Source of the DNA: Shinella lacus
GTDB taxonomy: Bacteria; Pseudomonadota; Alphaproteobacteria; Rhizobiales; Rhizobiaceae
DNA: 64,000 bases
Direction of reading: 5' to 3'
Assembly: GCF_010994755.1 (NCBI RefSeq)
Contig: NZ_WHSB02000013.1
Coordinates: 100,201 to 164,200, forward strand
Shown: in pieces, positions 25,294-34,125 of the stretch
Layout: each line of letters starts with the position of its first letter
Position numbering within the stretch: position 1 is the stretch's first letter
Notes under the pieces: generated by a model
The model's input: the letters and a program-made list of their open reading frames with translations, nothing else
Databases searched by the model: none
What the model was told of the DNA's origin: nothing
Position numbers and translations under genes: made by a program

Positions 25294-26187
25294 ATGAGCG
25301 CTTCTACGCGCATGTCATCGCGATTGGCAGCCTGGCTTCCGCGCATCGTCGTCGCTCCCAGCCTGCTCGTCGTCATCGTCACCGTCTACCTGTTTATCCT
25401 GTGGACGGGGCTGATTTCCGTCACCTCGTCGAAATTCGTGCCGACCTACGATTTCGTCGGGCTTGAACAATATGTGCGCCTCTGGGCGACCCCTCGCTGG
25501 CACACCGCCGTCGCGAACCTGTTCATCTTCTCCGCGCTCTTCCTGGCGCTGTCCACGGGCCTGGGCCTGCTGATGGCGATCCTCCTGGACCAGAACATCC
25601 GGGCCGAAGGGGCTCTTCGGGCGATCTATCTCTATCCGATGGCGCTGTCGTTCATCGTCACGGGAACGGCCTGGAAGTGGATCATGAATCCCGGTCTCGG
25701 CATCCAGCGCGTGGTGAACGACCTCGGCTGGACGGACTTCCGCTTCGACTGGATCACCGATCCCCAGATGGCGATCTACACCGTCGTGGTGGCCGGCGTC
25801 TGGCAGTCTTCGGGCTTTGCCATGGCGATCTTCCTTGCGGGGCTCAGGGGCATCGACAACTCCGTCATCAAGGCGGCGCAGATCGAGGGCGCCACGCTGC
25901 CGCTGATCTACCGGCAGATCATTATTCCCATGCTGCGCCCGGCCATGCTGAGCGTGATCGTCCTGCTGAGCTACATCGCCATCAAGAGCTTCGACCTGGT
26001 ACTGGCCTTGACGAACGGCGGCCCCGGCACGGCGACCGAACTGCCCTCGACCTTCATGTTCTCCGCCACCTTCCGGCGAAACCAGATGGGCGTCGGTGCG
26101 GCCAGTGCCGTGATGATGCTCATGACCGTCGCGGCGATCATCATTCCCTACCTCTATTCCGAGCTGCGGGAGAAAAACAATGGCTGA
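25294..26187 (+). CDS. ABC transporter sugar permease, CUT1 MalF-like
   Basis: The 297-aa inner-membrane protein has six hydrophobic segments; the first is in LPRIVVAPSLLVVIVTVYLF. The CUT1 permease features are LRAIYLYPMALSFIVTGTAW and the EAA loop NSVIKAAQIEGATLPLIYRQ. The segment ALTNGGPGTATELPSTFMF is typical of sugar permeases. It overlaps the second permease gene by eight bases. Confidence 0.9.
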   Translation: MSASTRMSSRLAAWLPRIVVAPSLLVVIVTVYLFILWTGLISVTSSKFVPTYDFVGLEQYVRLWATPRWHTAVANLFIFSALFLALSTGLGLLMAILLDQNIRAEGALRAIYLYPMALSFIVTGTAWKWIMNPGLGIQRVVNDLGWTDFRFDWITDPQMAIYTVVVAGVWQSSGFAMAIFLAGLRGIDNSVIKAAQIEGATLPLIYRQIIIPMLRPAMLSVIVLLSYIAIKSFDLVLALTNGGPGTATELPSTFMFSATFRRNQMGVGAASAVMMLMTVAAIIIPYLYSELREKNNG

Positions 26188-27055
26188 AGCACTCTCGCAA
26201 TCCGGCAAGGCGCGCCTCGGCCGCATCGTCATCTACACCTGCCTGCTGATCGTGGCACTGCTCTACCTGATGCCGCTCTGGGTCATGGTGTCGACTTCGC
26301 TGAAGCCGCTCGACGAGATTTATGGCGGCTCGTTCATCGGCCTGCCCAAGGTGGTGACGCTCGATGCGTGGCGGGCGGCCTGGTCGCAGGCCTGCATCGG
26401 AACCGAATGCACCGGGCTGAAACCCTATTTCGTCAACTCGCTGCTGATGGTCATCCCGGCCGTCGCCCTGTCGACGGGGATCGGCGCGATCAATGGCTAC
26501 ATCCTCACGAAATGGAAGTTTCCCGGCGCCAACTTCGTTTTCGGCCTCATGCTCTTCGGCTGTTTCCTGCCGTACCAGGCGATCCTCATTCCCATGGCGC
26601 GCACGCTCGGGCTGCTGGGGCTCGCCGGCTCCATTCCCGGTCTCGTGGCGGTCCATGTCTCCTACGGCATCTGCTTCACGACGCTGTTTTTCCGCAACTA
26701 CTTCGTCTCGCTGCCGGATGAACTGACAAAGGCGGCGATGGTCGATGGCGCCGGTTTCTTCCGGATTTTCTGGAGTGTCATCCTGCCGACCTCCATTCCG
26801 ATCATTGTCGTGTCCTGCATCTGGCAGTTCACGCAGATTTGGAACGACTTCCTCTTCGGTGTGTCCTTCACCTCCGGTTCGAGCAGCCCGATCACGGTCG
26901 CACTCAACAACATCGTCAACGTGACCACCGGTCGCAAGCAGTACAATGTCGACATGGCTGCCGCCATGATCGCCGCCATCCCAACTTTGGTCGTCTACAT
27001 CGTCGCTGGTCGATATTTCGTCCGCGGGTTGACGGCCGGTGCCGTGAAAGGCTGA
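26180..27055 (+). CDS. ABC transporter sugar permease, CUT1 MalG-like
   Basis: This 291-aa permease starts at an ATG inside the end of the previous gene. It has the MalG features: [20 protein letters not shown] after the first helix, the EAA loop [20 protein letters not shown], and the C-terminal [15 protein letters not shown]. About six hydrophobic segments are visible. It completes the channel with the MalF-like partner. Confidence 0.92.
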   Translation: MAEALSQSGKARLGRIVIYTCLLIVALLYLMPLWVMVSTSLKPLDEIYGGSFIGLPKVVTLDAWRAAWSQACIGTECTGLKPYFVNSLLMVIPAVALSTGIGAINGYILTKWKFPGANFVFGLMLFGCFLPYQAILIPMARTLGLLGLAGSIPGLVAVHVSYGICFTTLFFRNYFVSLPDELTKAAMVDGAGFFRIFWSVILPTSIPIIVVSCIWQFTQIWNDFLFGVSFTSGSSSPITVALNNIVNVTTGRKQYNVDMAAAMIAAIPTLVVYIVAGRYFVRGLTAGAVKG

Positions 27056-27059
27056 GACC

Positions 27060-28160
27060 ATGTCCACTCTTGAAATCGATCGTGTCCGCAAGTCCTACGG
27101 CCATTTCGAGGTTCTGAAGGAGGTTTCGATCTCCATCGGAACCGGCGATTTCCTCGTGCTGCTCGGCCCCTCCGGCTGCGGCAAGTCGACGCTTCTCAAC
27201 ATGATCGCCGGCCTGGAGACGATCTCGGGTGGCGAGATCCGCATCGCGGGAAAGACCGTCAACGAGCTTTCGCCGAAGGATCGGGACATCGCGATGGTGT
27301 TTCAGTCCTATGCGCTCTACCCGACGATGACCGTGCGGCAGAATATCGAGTTCGGCATGAAGATCCGAAAGGTCACCCAGGCCGACCGCGCCAAGGCCGT
27401 GAAGACGGCGTCCGACCTGTTGCAGATCGATCATCTGCTCGATCGCAAGCCATCGCAGCTCTCCGGCGGCCAGCGCCAGCGCGTGGCGATGGGGCGTGCC
27501 ATCGTGCGCGAGCCGAAGCTTTTCCTGTTCGACGAGCCGCTGTCGAACCTCGACGCCAAGCTGCGCGTGGATATGCGCACCGAGATCAAGCGCCTGCATG
27601 CACGTCTCGGCACGACGATCGTCTATGTCACGCATGACCAGATCGAGGCCATGACGCTTGCCACCCGCGTGGCTGTCATGAAGGACGGCGTCGTGCAGCA
27701 GCTCGACGAGCCGCAGGCCGTCTATGACCGGCCGGCCAATGTCTATGTCGCGCGCTTCGTCGGTTCGCCAGCGATGAACATCGTGCCGGCGGTTCTGGAG
27801 GTGCAGGGTTCGACGGCGACGGCCGTCATCGACATTGCCAGGCGTCCGGCGGCGCGCATTGCCGGCATCACCCTGTCGTCAGAGGCCCTGCAACGCTACG
27901 CCGGCAAGAAAGTGCTCGTCGGCATCCGCCCGGAAAACTTCTCGATTGCCACGGGCGCTGCTCCGCCGTCGCTCACCATCGATTTCGACGTGGTCGAGCC
28001 GACCGGGCCTGACACCTTGGCCGTCTTCCAACTCGGCGGCGTCGAGGTGACGGCCCGTCTTCCGCCCAAGCAGGCCCATGCGGGGCAGGAAGCCGCCCTG
28101 TCCGTCGACACATCGAAGACCGTGCTGTTCGACATCGAATCCGAAACGCGCATCGACTGA
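27060..28160 (+). CDS. ABC transporter ATP-binding protein, CUT1 UgpC/MsmK type
   Basis: The 366-aa ATPase energises the sugar-type importer. It has Walker [11 protein letters not shown]-loop [13 protein letters not shown], signature LSGGQRQR, Walker [17 protein letters not shown] and H-loop [12 protein letters not shown]-terminal regulatory TOBE/OB domain covers about residues 235-366 ([15 protein letters not shown], then [14 protein letters not shown]). It starts four bases after the permease stop. The regulatory domain is of the usual length. Confidence 0.93.
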   Translation: MSTLEIDRVRKSYGHFEVLKEVSISIGTGDFLVLLGPSGCGKSTLLNMIAGLETISGGEIRIAGKTVNELSPKDRDIAMVFQSYALYPTMTVRQNIEFGMKIRKVTQADRAKAVKTASDLLQIDHLLDRKPSQLSGGQRQRVAMGRAIVREPKLFLFDEPLSNLDAKLRVDMRTEIKRLHARLGTTIVYVTHDQIEAMTLATRVAVMKDGVVQQLDEPQAVYDRPANVYVARFVGSPAMNIVPAVLEVQGSTATAVIDIARRPAARIAGITLSSEALQRYAGKKVLVGIRPENFSIATGAAPPSLTIDFDVVEPTGPDTLAVFQLGGVEVTARLPPKQAHAGQEAALSVDTSKTVLFDIESETRID

Positions 28161-28168
28161 AAGACATC

Positions 28169-29671
28169 ATGACCCAGACCGCAGACATCGTCATCATCGG
28201 CTCCGGCATCGGCGGCGCCTCCCTGGCACACAGCCTGGCGCCCTCCGACCTGCGGATCGTCATTCTTGAGCGTGGCGATTACCTGAAGGACAGCCCGGAG
28301 GCGCGCGATGACCGTGCGATCTTCCAGAAGGGCTTCTACCGCTCTTCGGAGGAATGGCTGGGCACGGATGGCGAGAGCTTCCTTCCGGGCAACTACTATT
28401 ATGTGGGTGGCAATTCGAAGTTCTTCGGTGCCGTCATGTATCGCTACCGCCGCGAGGATTTTGCGCCGCGGCCGCACATGGATGGCGCATCTCCGGGCTG
28501 GCCGATGTCCTATGAGGCGCTTTCGCCCTGGTATGATGCAGCCGAAAGCATTTTCCGGGTGCGCGGTTCGGTTTCCGAGGATCCGACGGAGCCGCCGCAC
28601 GACACGCCCTATGCCTATCCGAAGGTTCCTGACGAACCGGCGATCGCGGCCGTCCGCCGCCGGCTGGAAAGGGCCGGCATTCATCCGGCGGCCCTGCCGC
28701 TCTCGATCGATATCGACGCCTGGCTGAAACGGGCGAAGACGGGCTGGGATGCGTTTCCGAACACGGGCGCCGGCAAGATCGATGCGGAAGTGGGGCCGCT
28801 CACAAGTGCGCTCGCCCACCCGAATGTCAGCCTCCTGACCGGCGCCAGCGTGACACGCCTTGAGACCGACGAGACGGGCCGCCGGGTCATTGCCGCCGTC
28901 TATGTGAAGGATGGGATCGAGCACCGCATTTCCGCCGATCGCTTCGCCGTGGCGGCGGGTGCCGTCCAGACCGCAGCGCTGCTCCTGCGCTCCGCCAGCA
29001 AGGCGCATCCGACCGGCCTCGCCAACGGCTCGGATCAGGTGGGCCGCAACTTCATGAACCACAACACGACGGCGATGCTGACGATCGATCCCTTTGCGGC
29101 CAATACCTCGGTCTACCAGAAGACCATCGCTTTCAACGATTTCTACAACGCGGACAACGAATACGGCGCGCCGCTCGGCAACGTCCAGCTTCTCGGGCAC
29201 ATTACCGGCAACATCCTCAAGGCCAATTTGCCCGTGCCGGCGCCCGCATGGGTCGCAAAGCTCATAGCGCGCTACGCCTATGGCTGGTTTCTGACGAGCG
29301 AGGACCTGCCCAATCCGGAAAGTCGTGTGATGGTGCGCGACAACCGCATCGTCATGCACTGGATCCGCTCGAACATGCGCGCACACGAGGCGCTGATTGC
29401 CAAGACCCGCGCGGTCATGCGCAAGGCCGGTTTCCCGATCGTGCTGACACACACATTCGGCCGCAAGACGACGTCGCACCAATGCGGAACCGCCCGCATG
29501 GGCAGCGATCCGCAAGCCTCGGTGGTTGATCTCGATTGCCGCAGCCATGATGTCGAGAACCTCTACATCACCGATGCCTCCGTGCTGCCGACATCGGCCG
29601 CCGTCAATCCGGCTCTGACCATTGCTGCCCTCGCGATCAAGGCCGGCAGCGCCATTTCAAGGGGGCAGTGA
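28169..29671 (+). CDS. GMC-family FAD oxidoreductase (first of two)
   Basis: The 500-aa flavoprotein has the dinucleotide fold IVIIGSGIGGASLAHSLA, then VILERG and the N-terminal motif GGNSKFFGAVMYRYR. The C-terminal GMC signature HQCGTARMGSD is followed by VENLYITDASVLPTSAAVNP with the catalytic His/Asn positions (T-S-A-A-V-N-P). It has no signal sequence. Such enzymes oxidise alcohol groups of sugars, polyols or cyclitols and pass electrons to oxygen or a quinone. It follows the importer ATPase by eight bases and is coupled to the next GMC gene. Confidence 0.85.
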   Translation: MTQTADIVIIGSGIGGASLAHSLAPSDLRIVILERGDYLKDSPEARDDRAIFQKGFYRSSEEWLGTDGESFLPGNYYYVGGNSKFFGAVMYRYRREDFAPRPHMDGASPGWPMSYEALSPWYDAAESIFRVRGSVSEDPTEPPHDTPYAYPKVPDEPAIAAVRRRLERAGIHPAALPLSIDIDAWLKRAKTGWDAFPNTGAGKIDAEVGPLTSALAHPNVSLLTGASVTRLETDETGRRVIAAVYVKDGIEHRISADRFAVAAGAVQTAALLLRSASKAHPTGLANGSDQVGRNFMNHNTTAMLTIDPFAANTSVYQKTIAFNDFYNADNEYGAPLGNVQLLGHITGNILKANLPVPAPAWVAKLIARYAYGWFLTSEDLPNPESRVMVRDNRIVMHWIRSNMRAHEALIAKTRAVMRKAGFPIVLTHTFGRKTTSHQCGTARMGSDPQASVVDLDCRSHDVENLYITDASVLPTSAAVNPALTIAALAIKAGSAISRGQ

Positions 29672-31317
29672 TGGGACTTCGGGACATGGGATCGGCGCGT
29701 CACGGCATTTCGCCCCGGCATCGGGACGAGATCACCACATTCGACTATATCGTGGTCGGTGGCGGCTCGACGGGCTGCGTCGTCGCCGCGCGCCTATCGG
29801 AAGACCCCGCCGTCAACGTGCTCCTGCTTGAGGAGGGGCCACGCGACCGCAGCCCGTACATCCATATTCCCGGCGCGTACTACAAGACCGCGCAGGGCGA
29901 CTTGCTGAAGCGCATTCCCTGGGAGCCGATGGCCGAACAGGAGCGCACGGAGACGCCGACCATGGTGCAGGCCCGGGTTCTGGGCGGCGGCAGCTCCGTC
30001 AATGCCATGATCTACATTCGCGGCGTGCCGGCCGACTATGAGCAATGGCTCGAGCTTGGCGCCGAAGGCTGGGGATATGCCGATGTTCTGCCCTACTTCA
30101 AGCGCGCCGAGGACAATAACCGTTTCTGCAACGAGGCGCACGGTGTCGGCGGCCCGCTCGGCGTTTCCGATATCGACTACATCCACCCCCTGACCCGAGC
30201 CTGGCTGCAGGCATGCCAGCAGGCGGGCCTGCCGTATAATCCGGATTTCAACTCCGGCGATCCGGAAGGCTGCGGCCTCTACCAGATCACCGCCCGCAAC
30301 GGTCGCCGCAGCTCCGCCGCTGTGGCCTATCTCAACCCGGCACGCAAGCGGCGCAATCTGCGTGTGGAAACCGGCGCCATGGTCACGCGCGTGCTCGTCG
30401 AAAACGGCCGTGCGATGGGTGTCGAGTGTGTCAAGGGCAAGCGCACGGTCGTGTACCGCGCCGACCAGGAGGTCGTCCTGTCGACGGGGGCGATCGCCAC
30501 GCCGAAGCTCTTGATGCTGTCGGGCGTCGGCCCGGCGGACCAGATTCGGCGCCAGGGCCTCGACGTGCACGCCGACCTGCCGGGCGTCGGCCAGAACTTG
30601 CAGGATCACATTGAGATTTCGCTCGTCTACCAACTCAACGGCCCGCACAGCTACGACAAGTACAAGAAGCCGCATTGGAAGGCGCTTGCCGGGCTGAACT
30701 ATGCGCTGTTCCGCAATGGTCCGGCATCCTCGAACCTCATCGAAGGCGGCGCCTTCTGGTGGGGCAACCGGGGCGAGGCGAGCCCGGACATCCAGTATTT
30801 CATGGTCGTCGGTGCCGGCATCGAGGAGGGCGTCGATGCGGTGCCCGGCGGTAATGGCTGTACGGTCAATCTCGGGCAGATCCGGCCGCGCTCCAGGGGA
30901 GAAGTCACGCTCCTGAGCGCCAACCCGGCGGCGAACCCGCGCGTAGCGCCGCGCTATTTTTCCGATCCCTACGATCTCGATGCCATGACCGAGGGCGCGT
31001 TGGCCGCCATCGACATCATGGCGCAGCCGGCAATCGCGAAATTCGTGACGGCACGGCACGCGCCATCGCCGGCGCTGAAGACGCGGGAGGATATCAGGGC
31101 CTTCTGTGTCAAGGATGCGCATGCAGCCCTTCATCCTGCCGGAACGTGCCGGATGGGCGGCGACGACATGGCGGTGGTCGATCCGAAACTGCGCGTGCAT
31201 GGAATTGAACGGCTTCGTGTCGCCGATGCATCGGTCATGCCGACGCTGATTTCCGGCAACCCGAATTCCGTCTGCATCATGATCGGCGAGCGCGCAGCCG
31301 AATTTCTGCGGTCCTAG
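29671..31317 (+). CDS. GMC-family FAD oxidoreductase, choline dehydrogenase-like (second of two)
   Basis: ATG 29671 overlaps the previous TGA and has AAGGGGG upstream. The 548-aa product is more like choline/alcohol dehydrogenases than its neighbour. It has DYIVVGGGSTGCVVAARLSE, the GMC signature ARVLGGGSSVNAMIYIRG and GAIATPKLLMLSGVGP. The C-terminal HPAGTCRMGGDDMAVVDPKL is followed by VADASVMPTLISGNPNSVCI, where the His-Asn pair supplies catalysis. The pairing of two dissimilar GMC enzymes suggests two successive or alternative alcohol oxidations of the imported compound. Confidence 0.88.
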   Translation: MGLRDMGSARHGISPRHRDEITTFDYIVVGGGSTGCVVAARLSEDPAVNVLLLEEGPRDRSPYIHIPGAYYKTAQGDLLKRIPWEPMAEQERTETPTMVQARVLGGGSSVNAMIYIRGVPADYEQWLELGAEGWGYADVLPYFKRAEDNNRFCNEAHGVGGPLGVSDIDYIHPLTRAWLQACQQAGLPYNPDFNSGDPEGCGLYQITARNGRRSSAAVAYLNPARKRRNLRVETGAMVTRVLVENGRAMGVECVKGKRTVVYRADQEVVLSTGAIATPKLLMLSGVGPADQIRRQGLDVHADLPGVGQNLQDHIEISLVYQLNGPHSYDKYKKPHWKALAGLNYALFRNGPASSNLIEGGAFWWGNRGEASPDIQYFMVVGAGIEEGVDAVPGGNGCTVNLGQIRPRSRGEVTLLSANPAANPRVAPRYFSDPYDLDAMTEGALAAIDIMAQPAIAKFVTARHAPSPALKTREDIRAFCVKDAHAALHPAGTCRMGGDDMAVVDPKLRVHGIERLRVADASVMPTLISGNPNSVCIMIGERAAEFLRS

Positions 31318-31342
31318 GTCGTGACGAGAAGCGTCGGATTCT

Positions 31343-31379
31343 TTCGTGCTTTTTATTGCGTGTATCTGCCTATTCGTGC
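31343..31379. promoter_or_regulatory. TTCGTGC repeats upstream of the HAD/DeoR pair
   Basis: Two exact TTCGTGC copies start 30 bases apart (31343 and 31373), about three helical turns, with a related TTGCGTG between them at 31357. They lie in the 97-base gap before the HAD gene. DeoR-type regulators often bind spaced direct repeats, so these are candidate autoregulatory sites. Confidence 0.35.
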
Positions 31380-31414
31380 ATAGTAAGAATCAATACATGC
31401 ATAAAGAGGCAAAA

Positions 31415-32044
31415 ATGAATCCGACTGTTGCTGTGTTCGATATCGGTGGCGTTCTGATCGACTGGAATCCCGCCTATCTCTATCGTAAACTGCTCCCTGA
31501 TGAGGCGGCGGTGTCCGCTTTCCTCAGCGAGGTCTGCACATCGGCCTGGAACGAGCAGTTCGATGCGGGCCGGCCTTTTGCCGAGGGCATCGCCGCGCTT
31601 GGCGAGCGTCATCCCGAGCGGGCTGCCCTGATCGAGGCCTACTGGCTGCGCTGGCACGAAATGCTGGGAGGGGAGGTCGCCGGGACGGCCGAGATTCTCC
31701 GACGCCTGAAAACGGCCGGTGTTCCGGTGTACGCGATTTCGAACTGGTCGGCCGAAACCTTCCCACGCGCAAAGGACATCTATCCCTTCCTGGGCCTGTT
31801 CGACGTTCTCGTCGTCTCCGGCACGGAGAAACTGGTGAAGCCGGATGCCGCGATCTTCAACCGCTTCCTGGAGCGGGCGGGTGTGCGCGCTGCGGATTGC
31901 ATCTTCATCGATGACAACGCGGCGAACATTGCCGCGGCGGCAGCCCTTGGCTTCCACACCGAACACTTCCGCACGGCCGAGGCGCTGGAGGCTCGGCTGA
32001 CGGCGCTCGGACTTCTTCCCCATGCGGAGGAGGCGACGGCATGA
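31415..32044 (+). CDS. HAD-superfamily hydrolase (subfamily IA)
   Basis: ATG 31415 follows AAGAGGC; the product is about 209 aa. The HAD motifs are in order: FDIGGVLIDWN (a variant of D-x-D with Gly at the second Asp), SNWS for motif II, KPDAAIF for motif III Lys, and FIDDNAANIAAA for motif IV. The replacement of the second Asp of motif I by Gly is normal in the dehalogenase/YihX-like branch (FDIGGVL), where phosphatase activity on small sugar phosphates is still known. It overlaps the DeoR gene (ATGA). Confidence 0.85.
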   Translation: MNPTVAVFDIGGVLIDWNPAYLYRKLLPDEAAVSAFLSEVCTSAWNEQFDAGRPFAEGIAALGERHPERAALIEAYWLRWHEMLGGEVAGTAEILRRLKTAGVPVYAISNWSAETFPRAKDIYPFLGLFDVLVVSGTEKLVKPDAAIFNRFLERAGVRAADCIFIDDNAANIAAAAALGFHTEHFRTAEALEARLTALGLLPHAEEATA

Positions 32045-32823
32045 GCGCGGACAAGGCGGAACTGGCAGCGCTTTCCCCGGAGGAGCGGCAGGCCGTCATC
32101 CTCGACAAGGTGAATGCGGCGGGGCGTGTCCTCGCGGCCGGGCTCGCGCAGGAGTTTGGCGTTTCGGAAGATTCGATCCGCCGCGACCTGCGCGACCTTT
32201 CGGATGCAGGCCTCGTGCAGCGGTTTCACGGCGGTGCGGCGCGGCTTGTCACGCCTGCGCTCGATTTCCATCGTCGCGAAACGCTGCATGCCGGAGAGAA
32301 GCAGCGGATCGGGCTTGCCGCCGCCGCAACCATCCCGGACGGCGCGACGCTGCTGGTGGATTCCAGCACGACCGTCGTGCAGTTCGTGCGCAGTCTTTCA
32401 CCGGCGCTCTCCATTCGCATCATCACGACCGCCATCGATGTAGCCGCCGCCGCGCTCGACCATCCGCTCACCGAAGTGATCATGCTTGGCGGCCGCCTGG
32501 GCAGGCTGACCCGCAGCGCGACCGGTGCCGGAGCGATCGATGCCGTGCGGGCGGTTCGGGCCGACTACTGCATCCTCGGTACGTGCGGCGTCGATCACGA
32601 CCTGATGCTGCGCAGCGACGACTTCGAGGATGCACACCTCAAATCCACGATGATCAGGGCTGCGAACAAGACCCTCCTTCTGGCGACCGCCGACAAGCTC
32701 GGCCAGGCCGCAACCCATGAGGTCGCTCGGATTTCCGCCGTCTCGGCACTTTTCACAGACAGCAAAGACACCGCCATCCTCACCGCCATCGGCGAGGCCG
32801 GTGTCGATGTCACGATTGTCTGA
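32041..32823 (+). CDS. DeoR-family transcriptional regulator
   Basis: The 260-aa protein starts with LSPEERQAVILDKVNAAGRV. The DeoR wHTH contains AQEFGVSEDSIRRDLRDLSD and is followed by GLVQRFHGGA. The DeoR sensor domain continues with AATIPDGATLLVDSSTTVVQ and DYCILGTCGVDHDLMLRSDD. This family represses sugar catabolic genes and is released by a sugar phosphate. It is coupled to the HAD gene; the two may balance an inducing phosphate. The rest of the large upstream operon or its own promoter is the likely target. Confidence 0.9.
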   Translation: MSADKAELAALSPEERQAVILDKVNAAGRVLAAGLAQEFGVSEDSIRRDLRDLSDAGLVQRFHGGAARLVTPALDFHRRETLHAGEKQRIGLAAAATIPDGATLLVDSSTTVVQFVRSLSPALSIRIITTAIDVAAAALDHPLTEVIMLGGRLGRLTRSATGAGAIDAVRAVRADYCILGTCGVDHDLMLRSDDFEDAHLKSTMIRAANKTLLLATADKLGQAATHEVARISAVSALFTDSKDTAILTAIGEAGVDVTIV

Positions 32824-32856
32824 CACCTCTCAACATCCTGCATTACGGAGATGACG

Positions 32857-33861
32857 ATGGCTTTTTCACCTGACGAGGACGCCCGAGCGATCCTGCTGCC
32901 GGCATTTGATACGCTCGATGTGCTGGATGTCATGGTGCCCTTCCTGGAAAAGGGCGGCTGTTCCATTCTGATCGGCGAGACGCGGGCGGAATATGTCGCA
33001 CGCGCCATGTCCGCAGAAAGGCTCGCCGGCGAAACGCCGGCCGTCTTCCAGGCCCGCATCGCAGAGCTGAAATCCGTCACGCCCCATTTGATCGTCGCGG
33101 TGGATCAGGAACTGGGCGGCATCCAGCGGCTCACGGGGCTGGTGCCGCCGCTCCCCTCCCTGGACGAAGCCCACGCGCTGGACGATGCATCGCTTGCAGA
33201 GCGGTGCCGGATCACGGCTTCGGCTGCCCGTGAACTCGGGGTGTCGATGTTCCTGGCACCGATCGCCGATGTCATCGACGGACAGAACCCATGGCTGCGG
33301 GGCCGCACGATGGCCAGCTATCCGGAGGCCGTGGCAAGGCTGGTTTCCGCTTTCGTCACGGGCGTCCAGAGCGCCGGCATTACCGCCGTGACCAAGCATT
33401 TTCCGGGCTTCAACGATCTGGCGGGCGACCCGGCACTCGTCGATGTTTCCCTGCTCACGCCGCGGGAGCGCATTCTGCACAATGCCCTGCCGTTCAGGGC
33501 GGCGATCGAAGCTGGAATCAAGGCGATCATGACCGGCCCGGCGCCCGTTGCCGCGTTCGACGGGCAAAATGCCGCGAGTACGTCGCCGGCAGTCATGGCG
33601 ATGCTGCGCGACGATTTCGGTTTCGGGGGCCTGATCGTCAGCGACGACCTTGATGCACCGGCCACCATGCGCGGCCGCTCGCTGCTTGAAACCGCCATCT
33701 CTTCGGTCAATGCGGGAGCCGATCTGCTTTTGGTTGGGGGAGGGCCGCACCTTGATGCCTTATGCGATGGCATTGCCGCGGCGGCGCGATCCGGACGGAT
33801 ATCTCTGGGTCGTCTTTCGGAAGCAGCCGCCGGCGTGCGGCGGAATGCGGCCGCCTCGTAA
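32857..33861 (+). CDS. Glycoside hydrolase family 3-like protein lacking the acid/base histidine
   Basis: GGAG lies six bases before ATG 32857 (the in-frame ATG at 32851 sits on it). The 334-aa protein is a single GH3 TIM barrel like NagZ: LIVAVDQELGGIQRLTG, FLAPIADVIDGQNPWLRGRT, VTKHFPGFNDLAGD, and GFGGLIVSDDLDAPATM with the nucleophile Asp. In NagZ the loop after KHFPG ends D-S-H, whose His is acid/base; here it reads D-P-A. No signal peptide is present. It may bind or hydrolyse a glycoside in the cytoplasm. It is the last gene of the plus-strand series. Confidence 0.8.
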   Translation: MAFSPDEDARAILLPAFDTLDVLDVMVPFLEKGGCSILIGETRAEYVARAMSAERLAGETPAVFQARIAELKSVTPHLIVAVDQELGGIQRLTGLVPPLPSLDEAHALDDASLAERCRITASAARELGVSMFLAPIADVIDGQNPWLRGRTMASYPEAVARLVSAFVTGVQSAGITAVTKHFPGFNDLAGDPALVDVSLLTPRERILHNALPFRAAIEAGIKAIMTGPAPVAAFDGQNAASTSPAVMAMLRDDFGFGGLIVSDDLDAPATMRGRSLLETAISSVNAGADLLLVGGGPHLDALCDGIAAAARSGRISLGRLSEAAAGVRRNAAAS

Positions 33862-34125
33862 GAGGAAAACATCGCGGTCGATGCCGAACAGGGTATCGTC
33901 GCCGCCGCCGTCGATGGCGAAATGGGTGCGCTGCAGGAGATCAACCGCGCCGGCAGCAACTTTGGTGCGACGCTCCGACCAGATCGGCCGTGCCGGCGTC
34001 TTGCCGGCGGCTCCGACGGAGCAACGCGTCGCCCAAGGTGCTCGTCATCCTGGGCGAGGCTGATGTTTGGGAGAGTGGCGGGAGAATGTCAGCGACGAGC
34101 TTAAGGCGCGCTGCAAGTTTCGGTC
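33862..34125. other. Possible degenerate coding remnant
   Basis: Directly after the GH3-like stop, one frame reads ENIAVDAEQGIVAAAVDGEM and GALQEINRAGSNFGATLRPD. It resembles the end of a real protein but has no start, and the frame loses its character after about 33980. I cannot identify the parent gene. The last 60 bases hold no recognisable signal. Confidence 0.35.
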
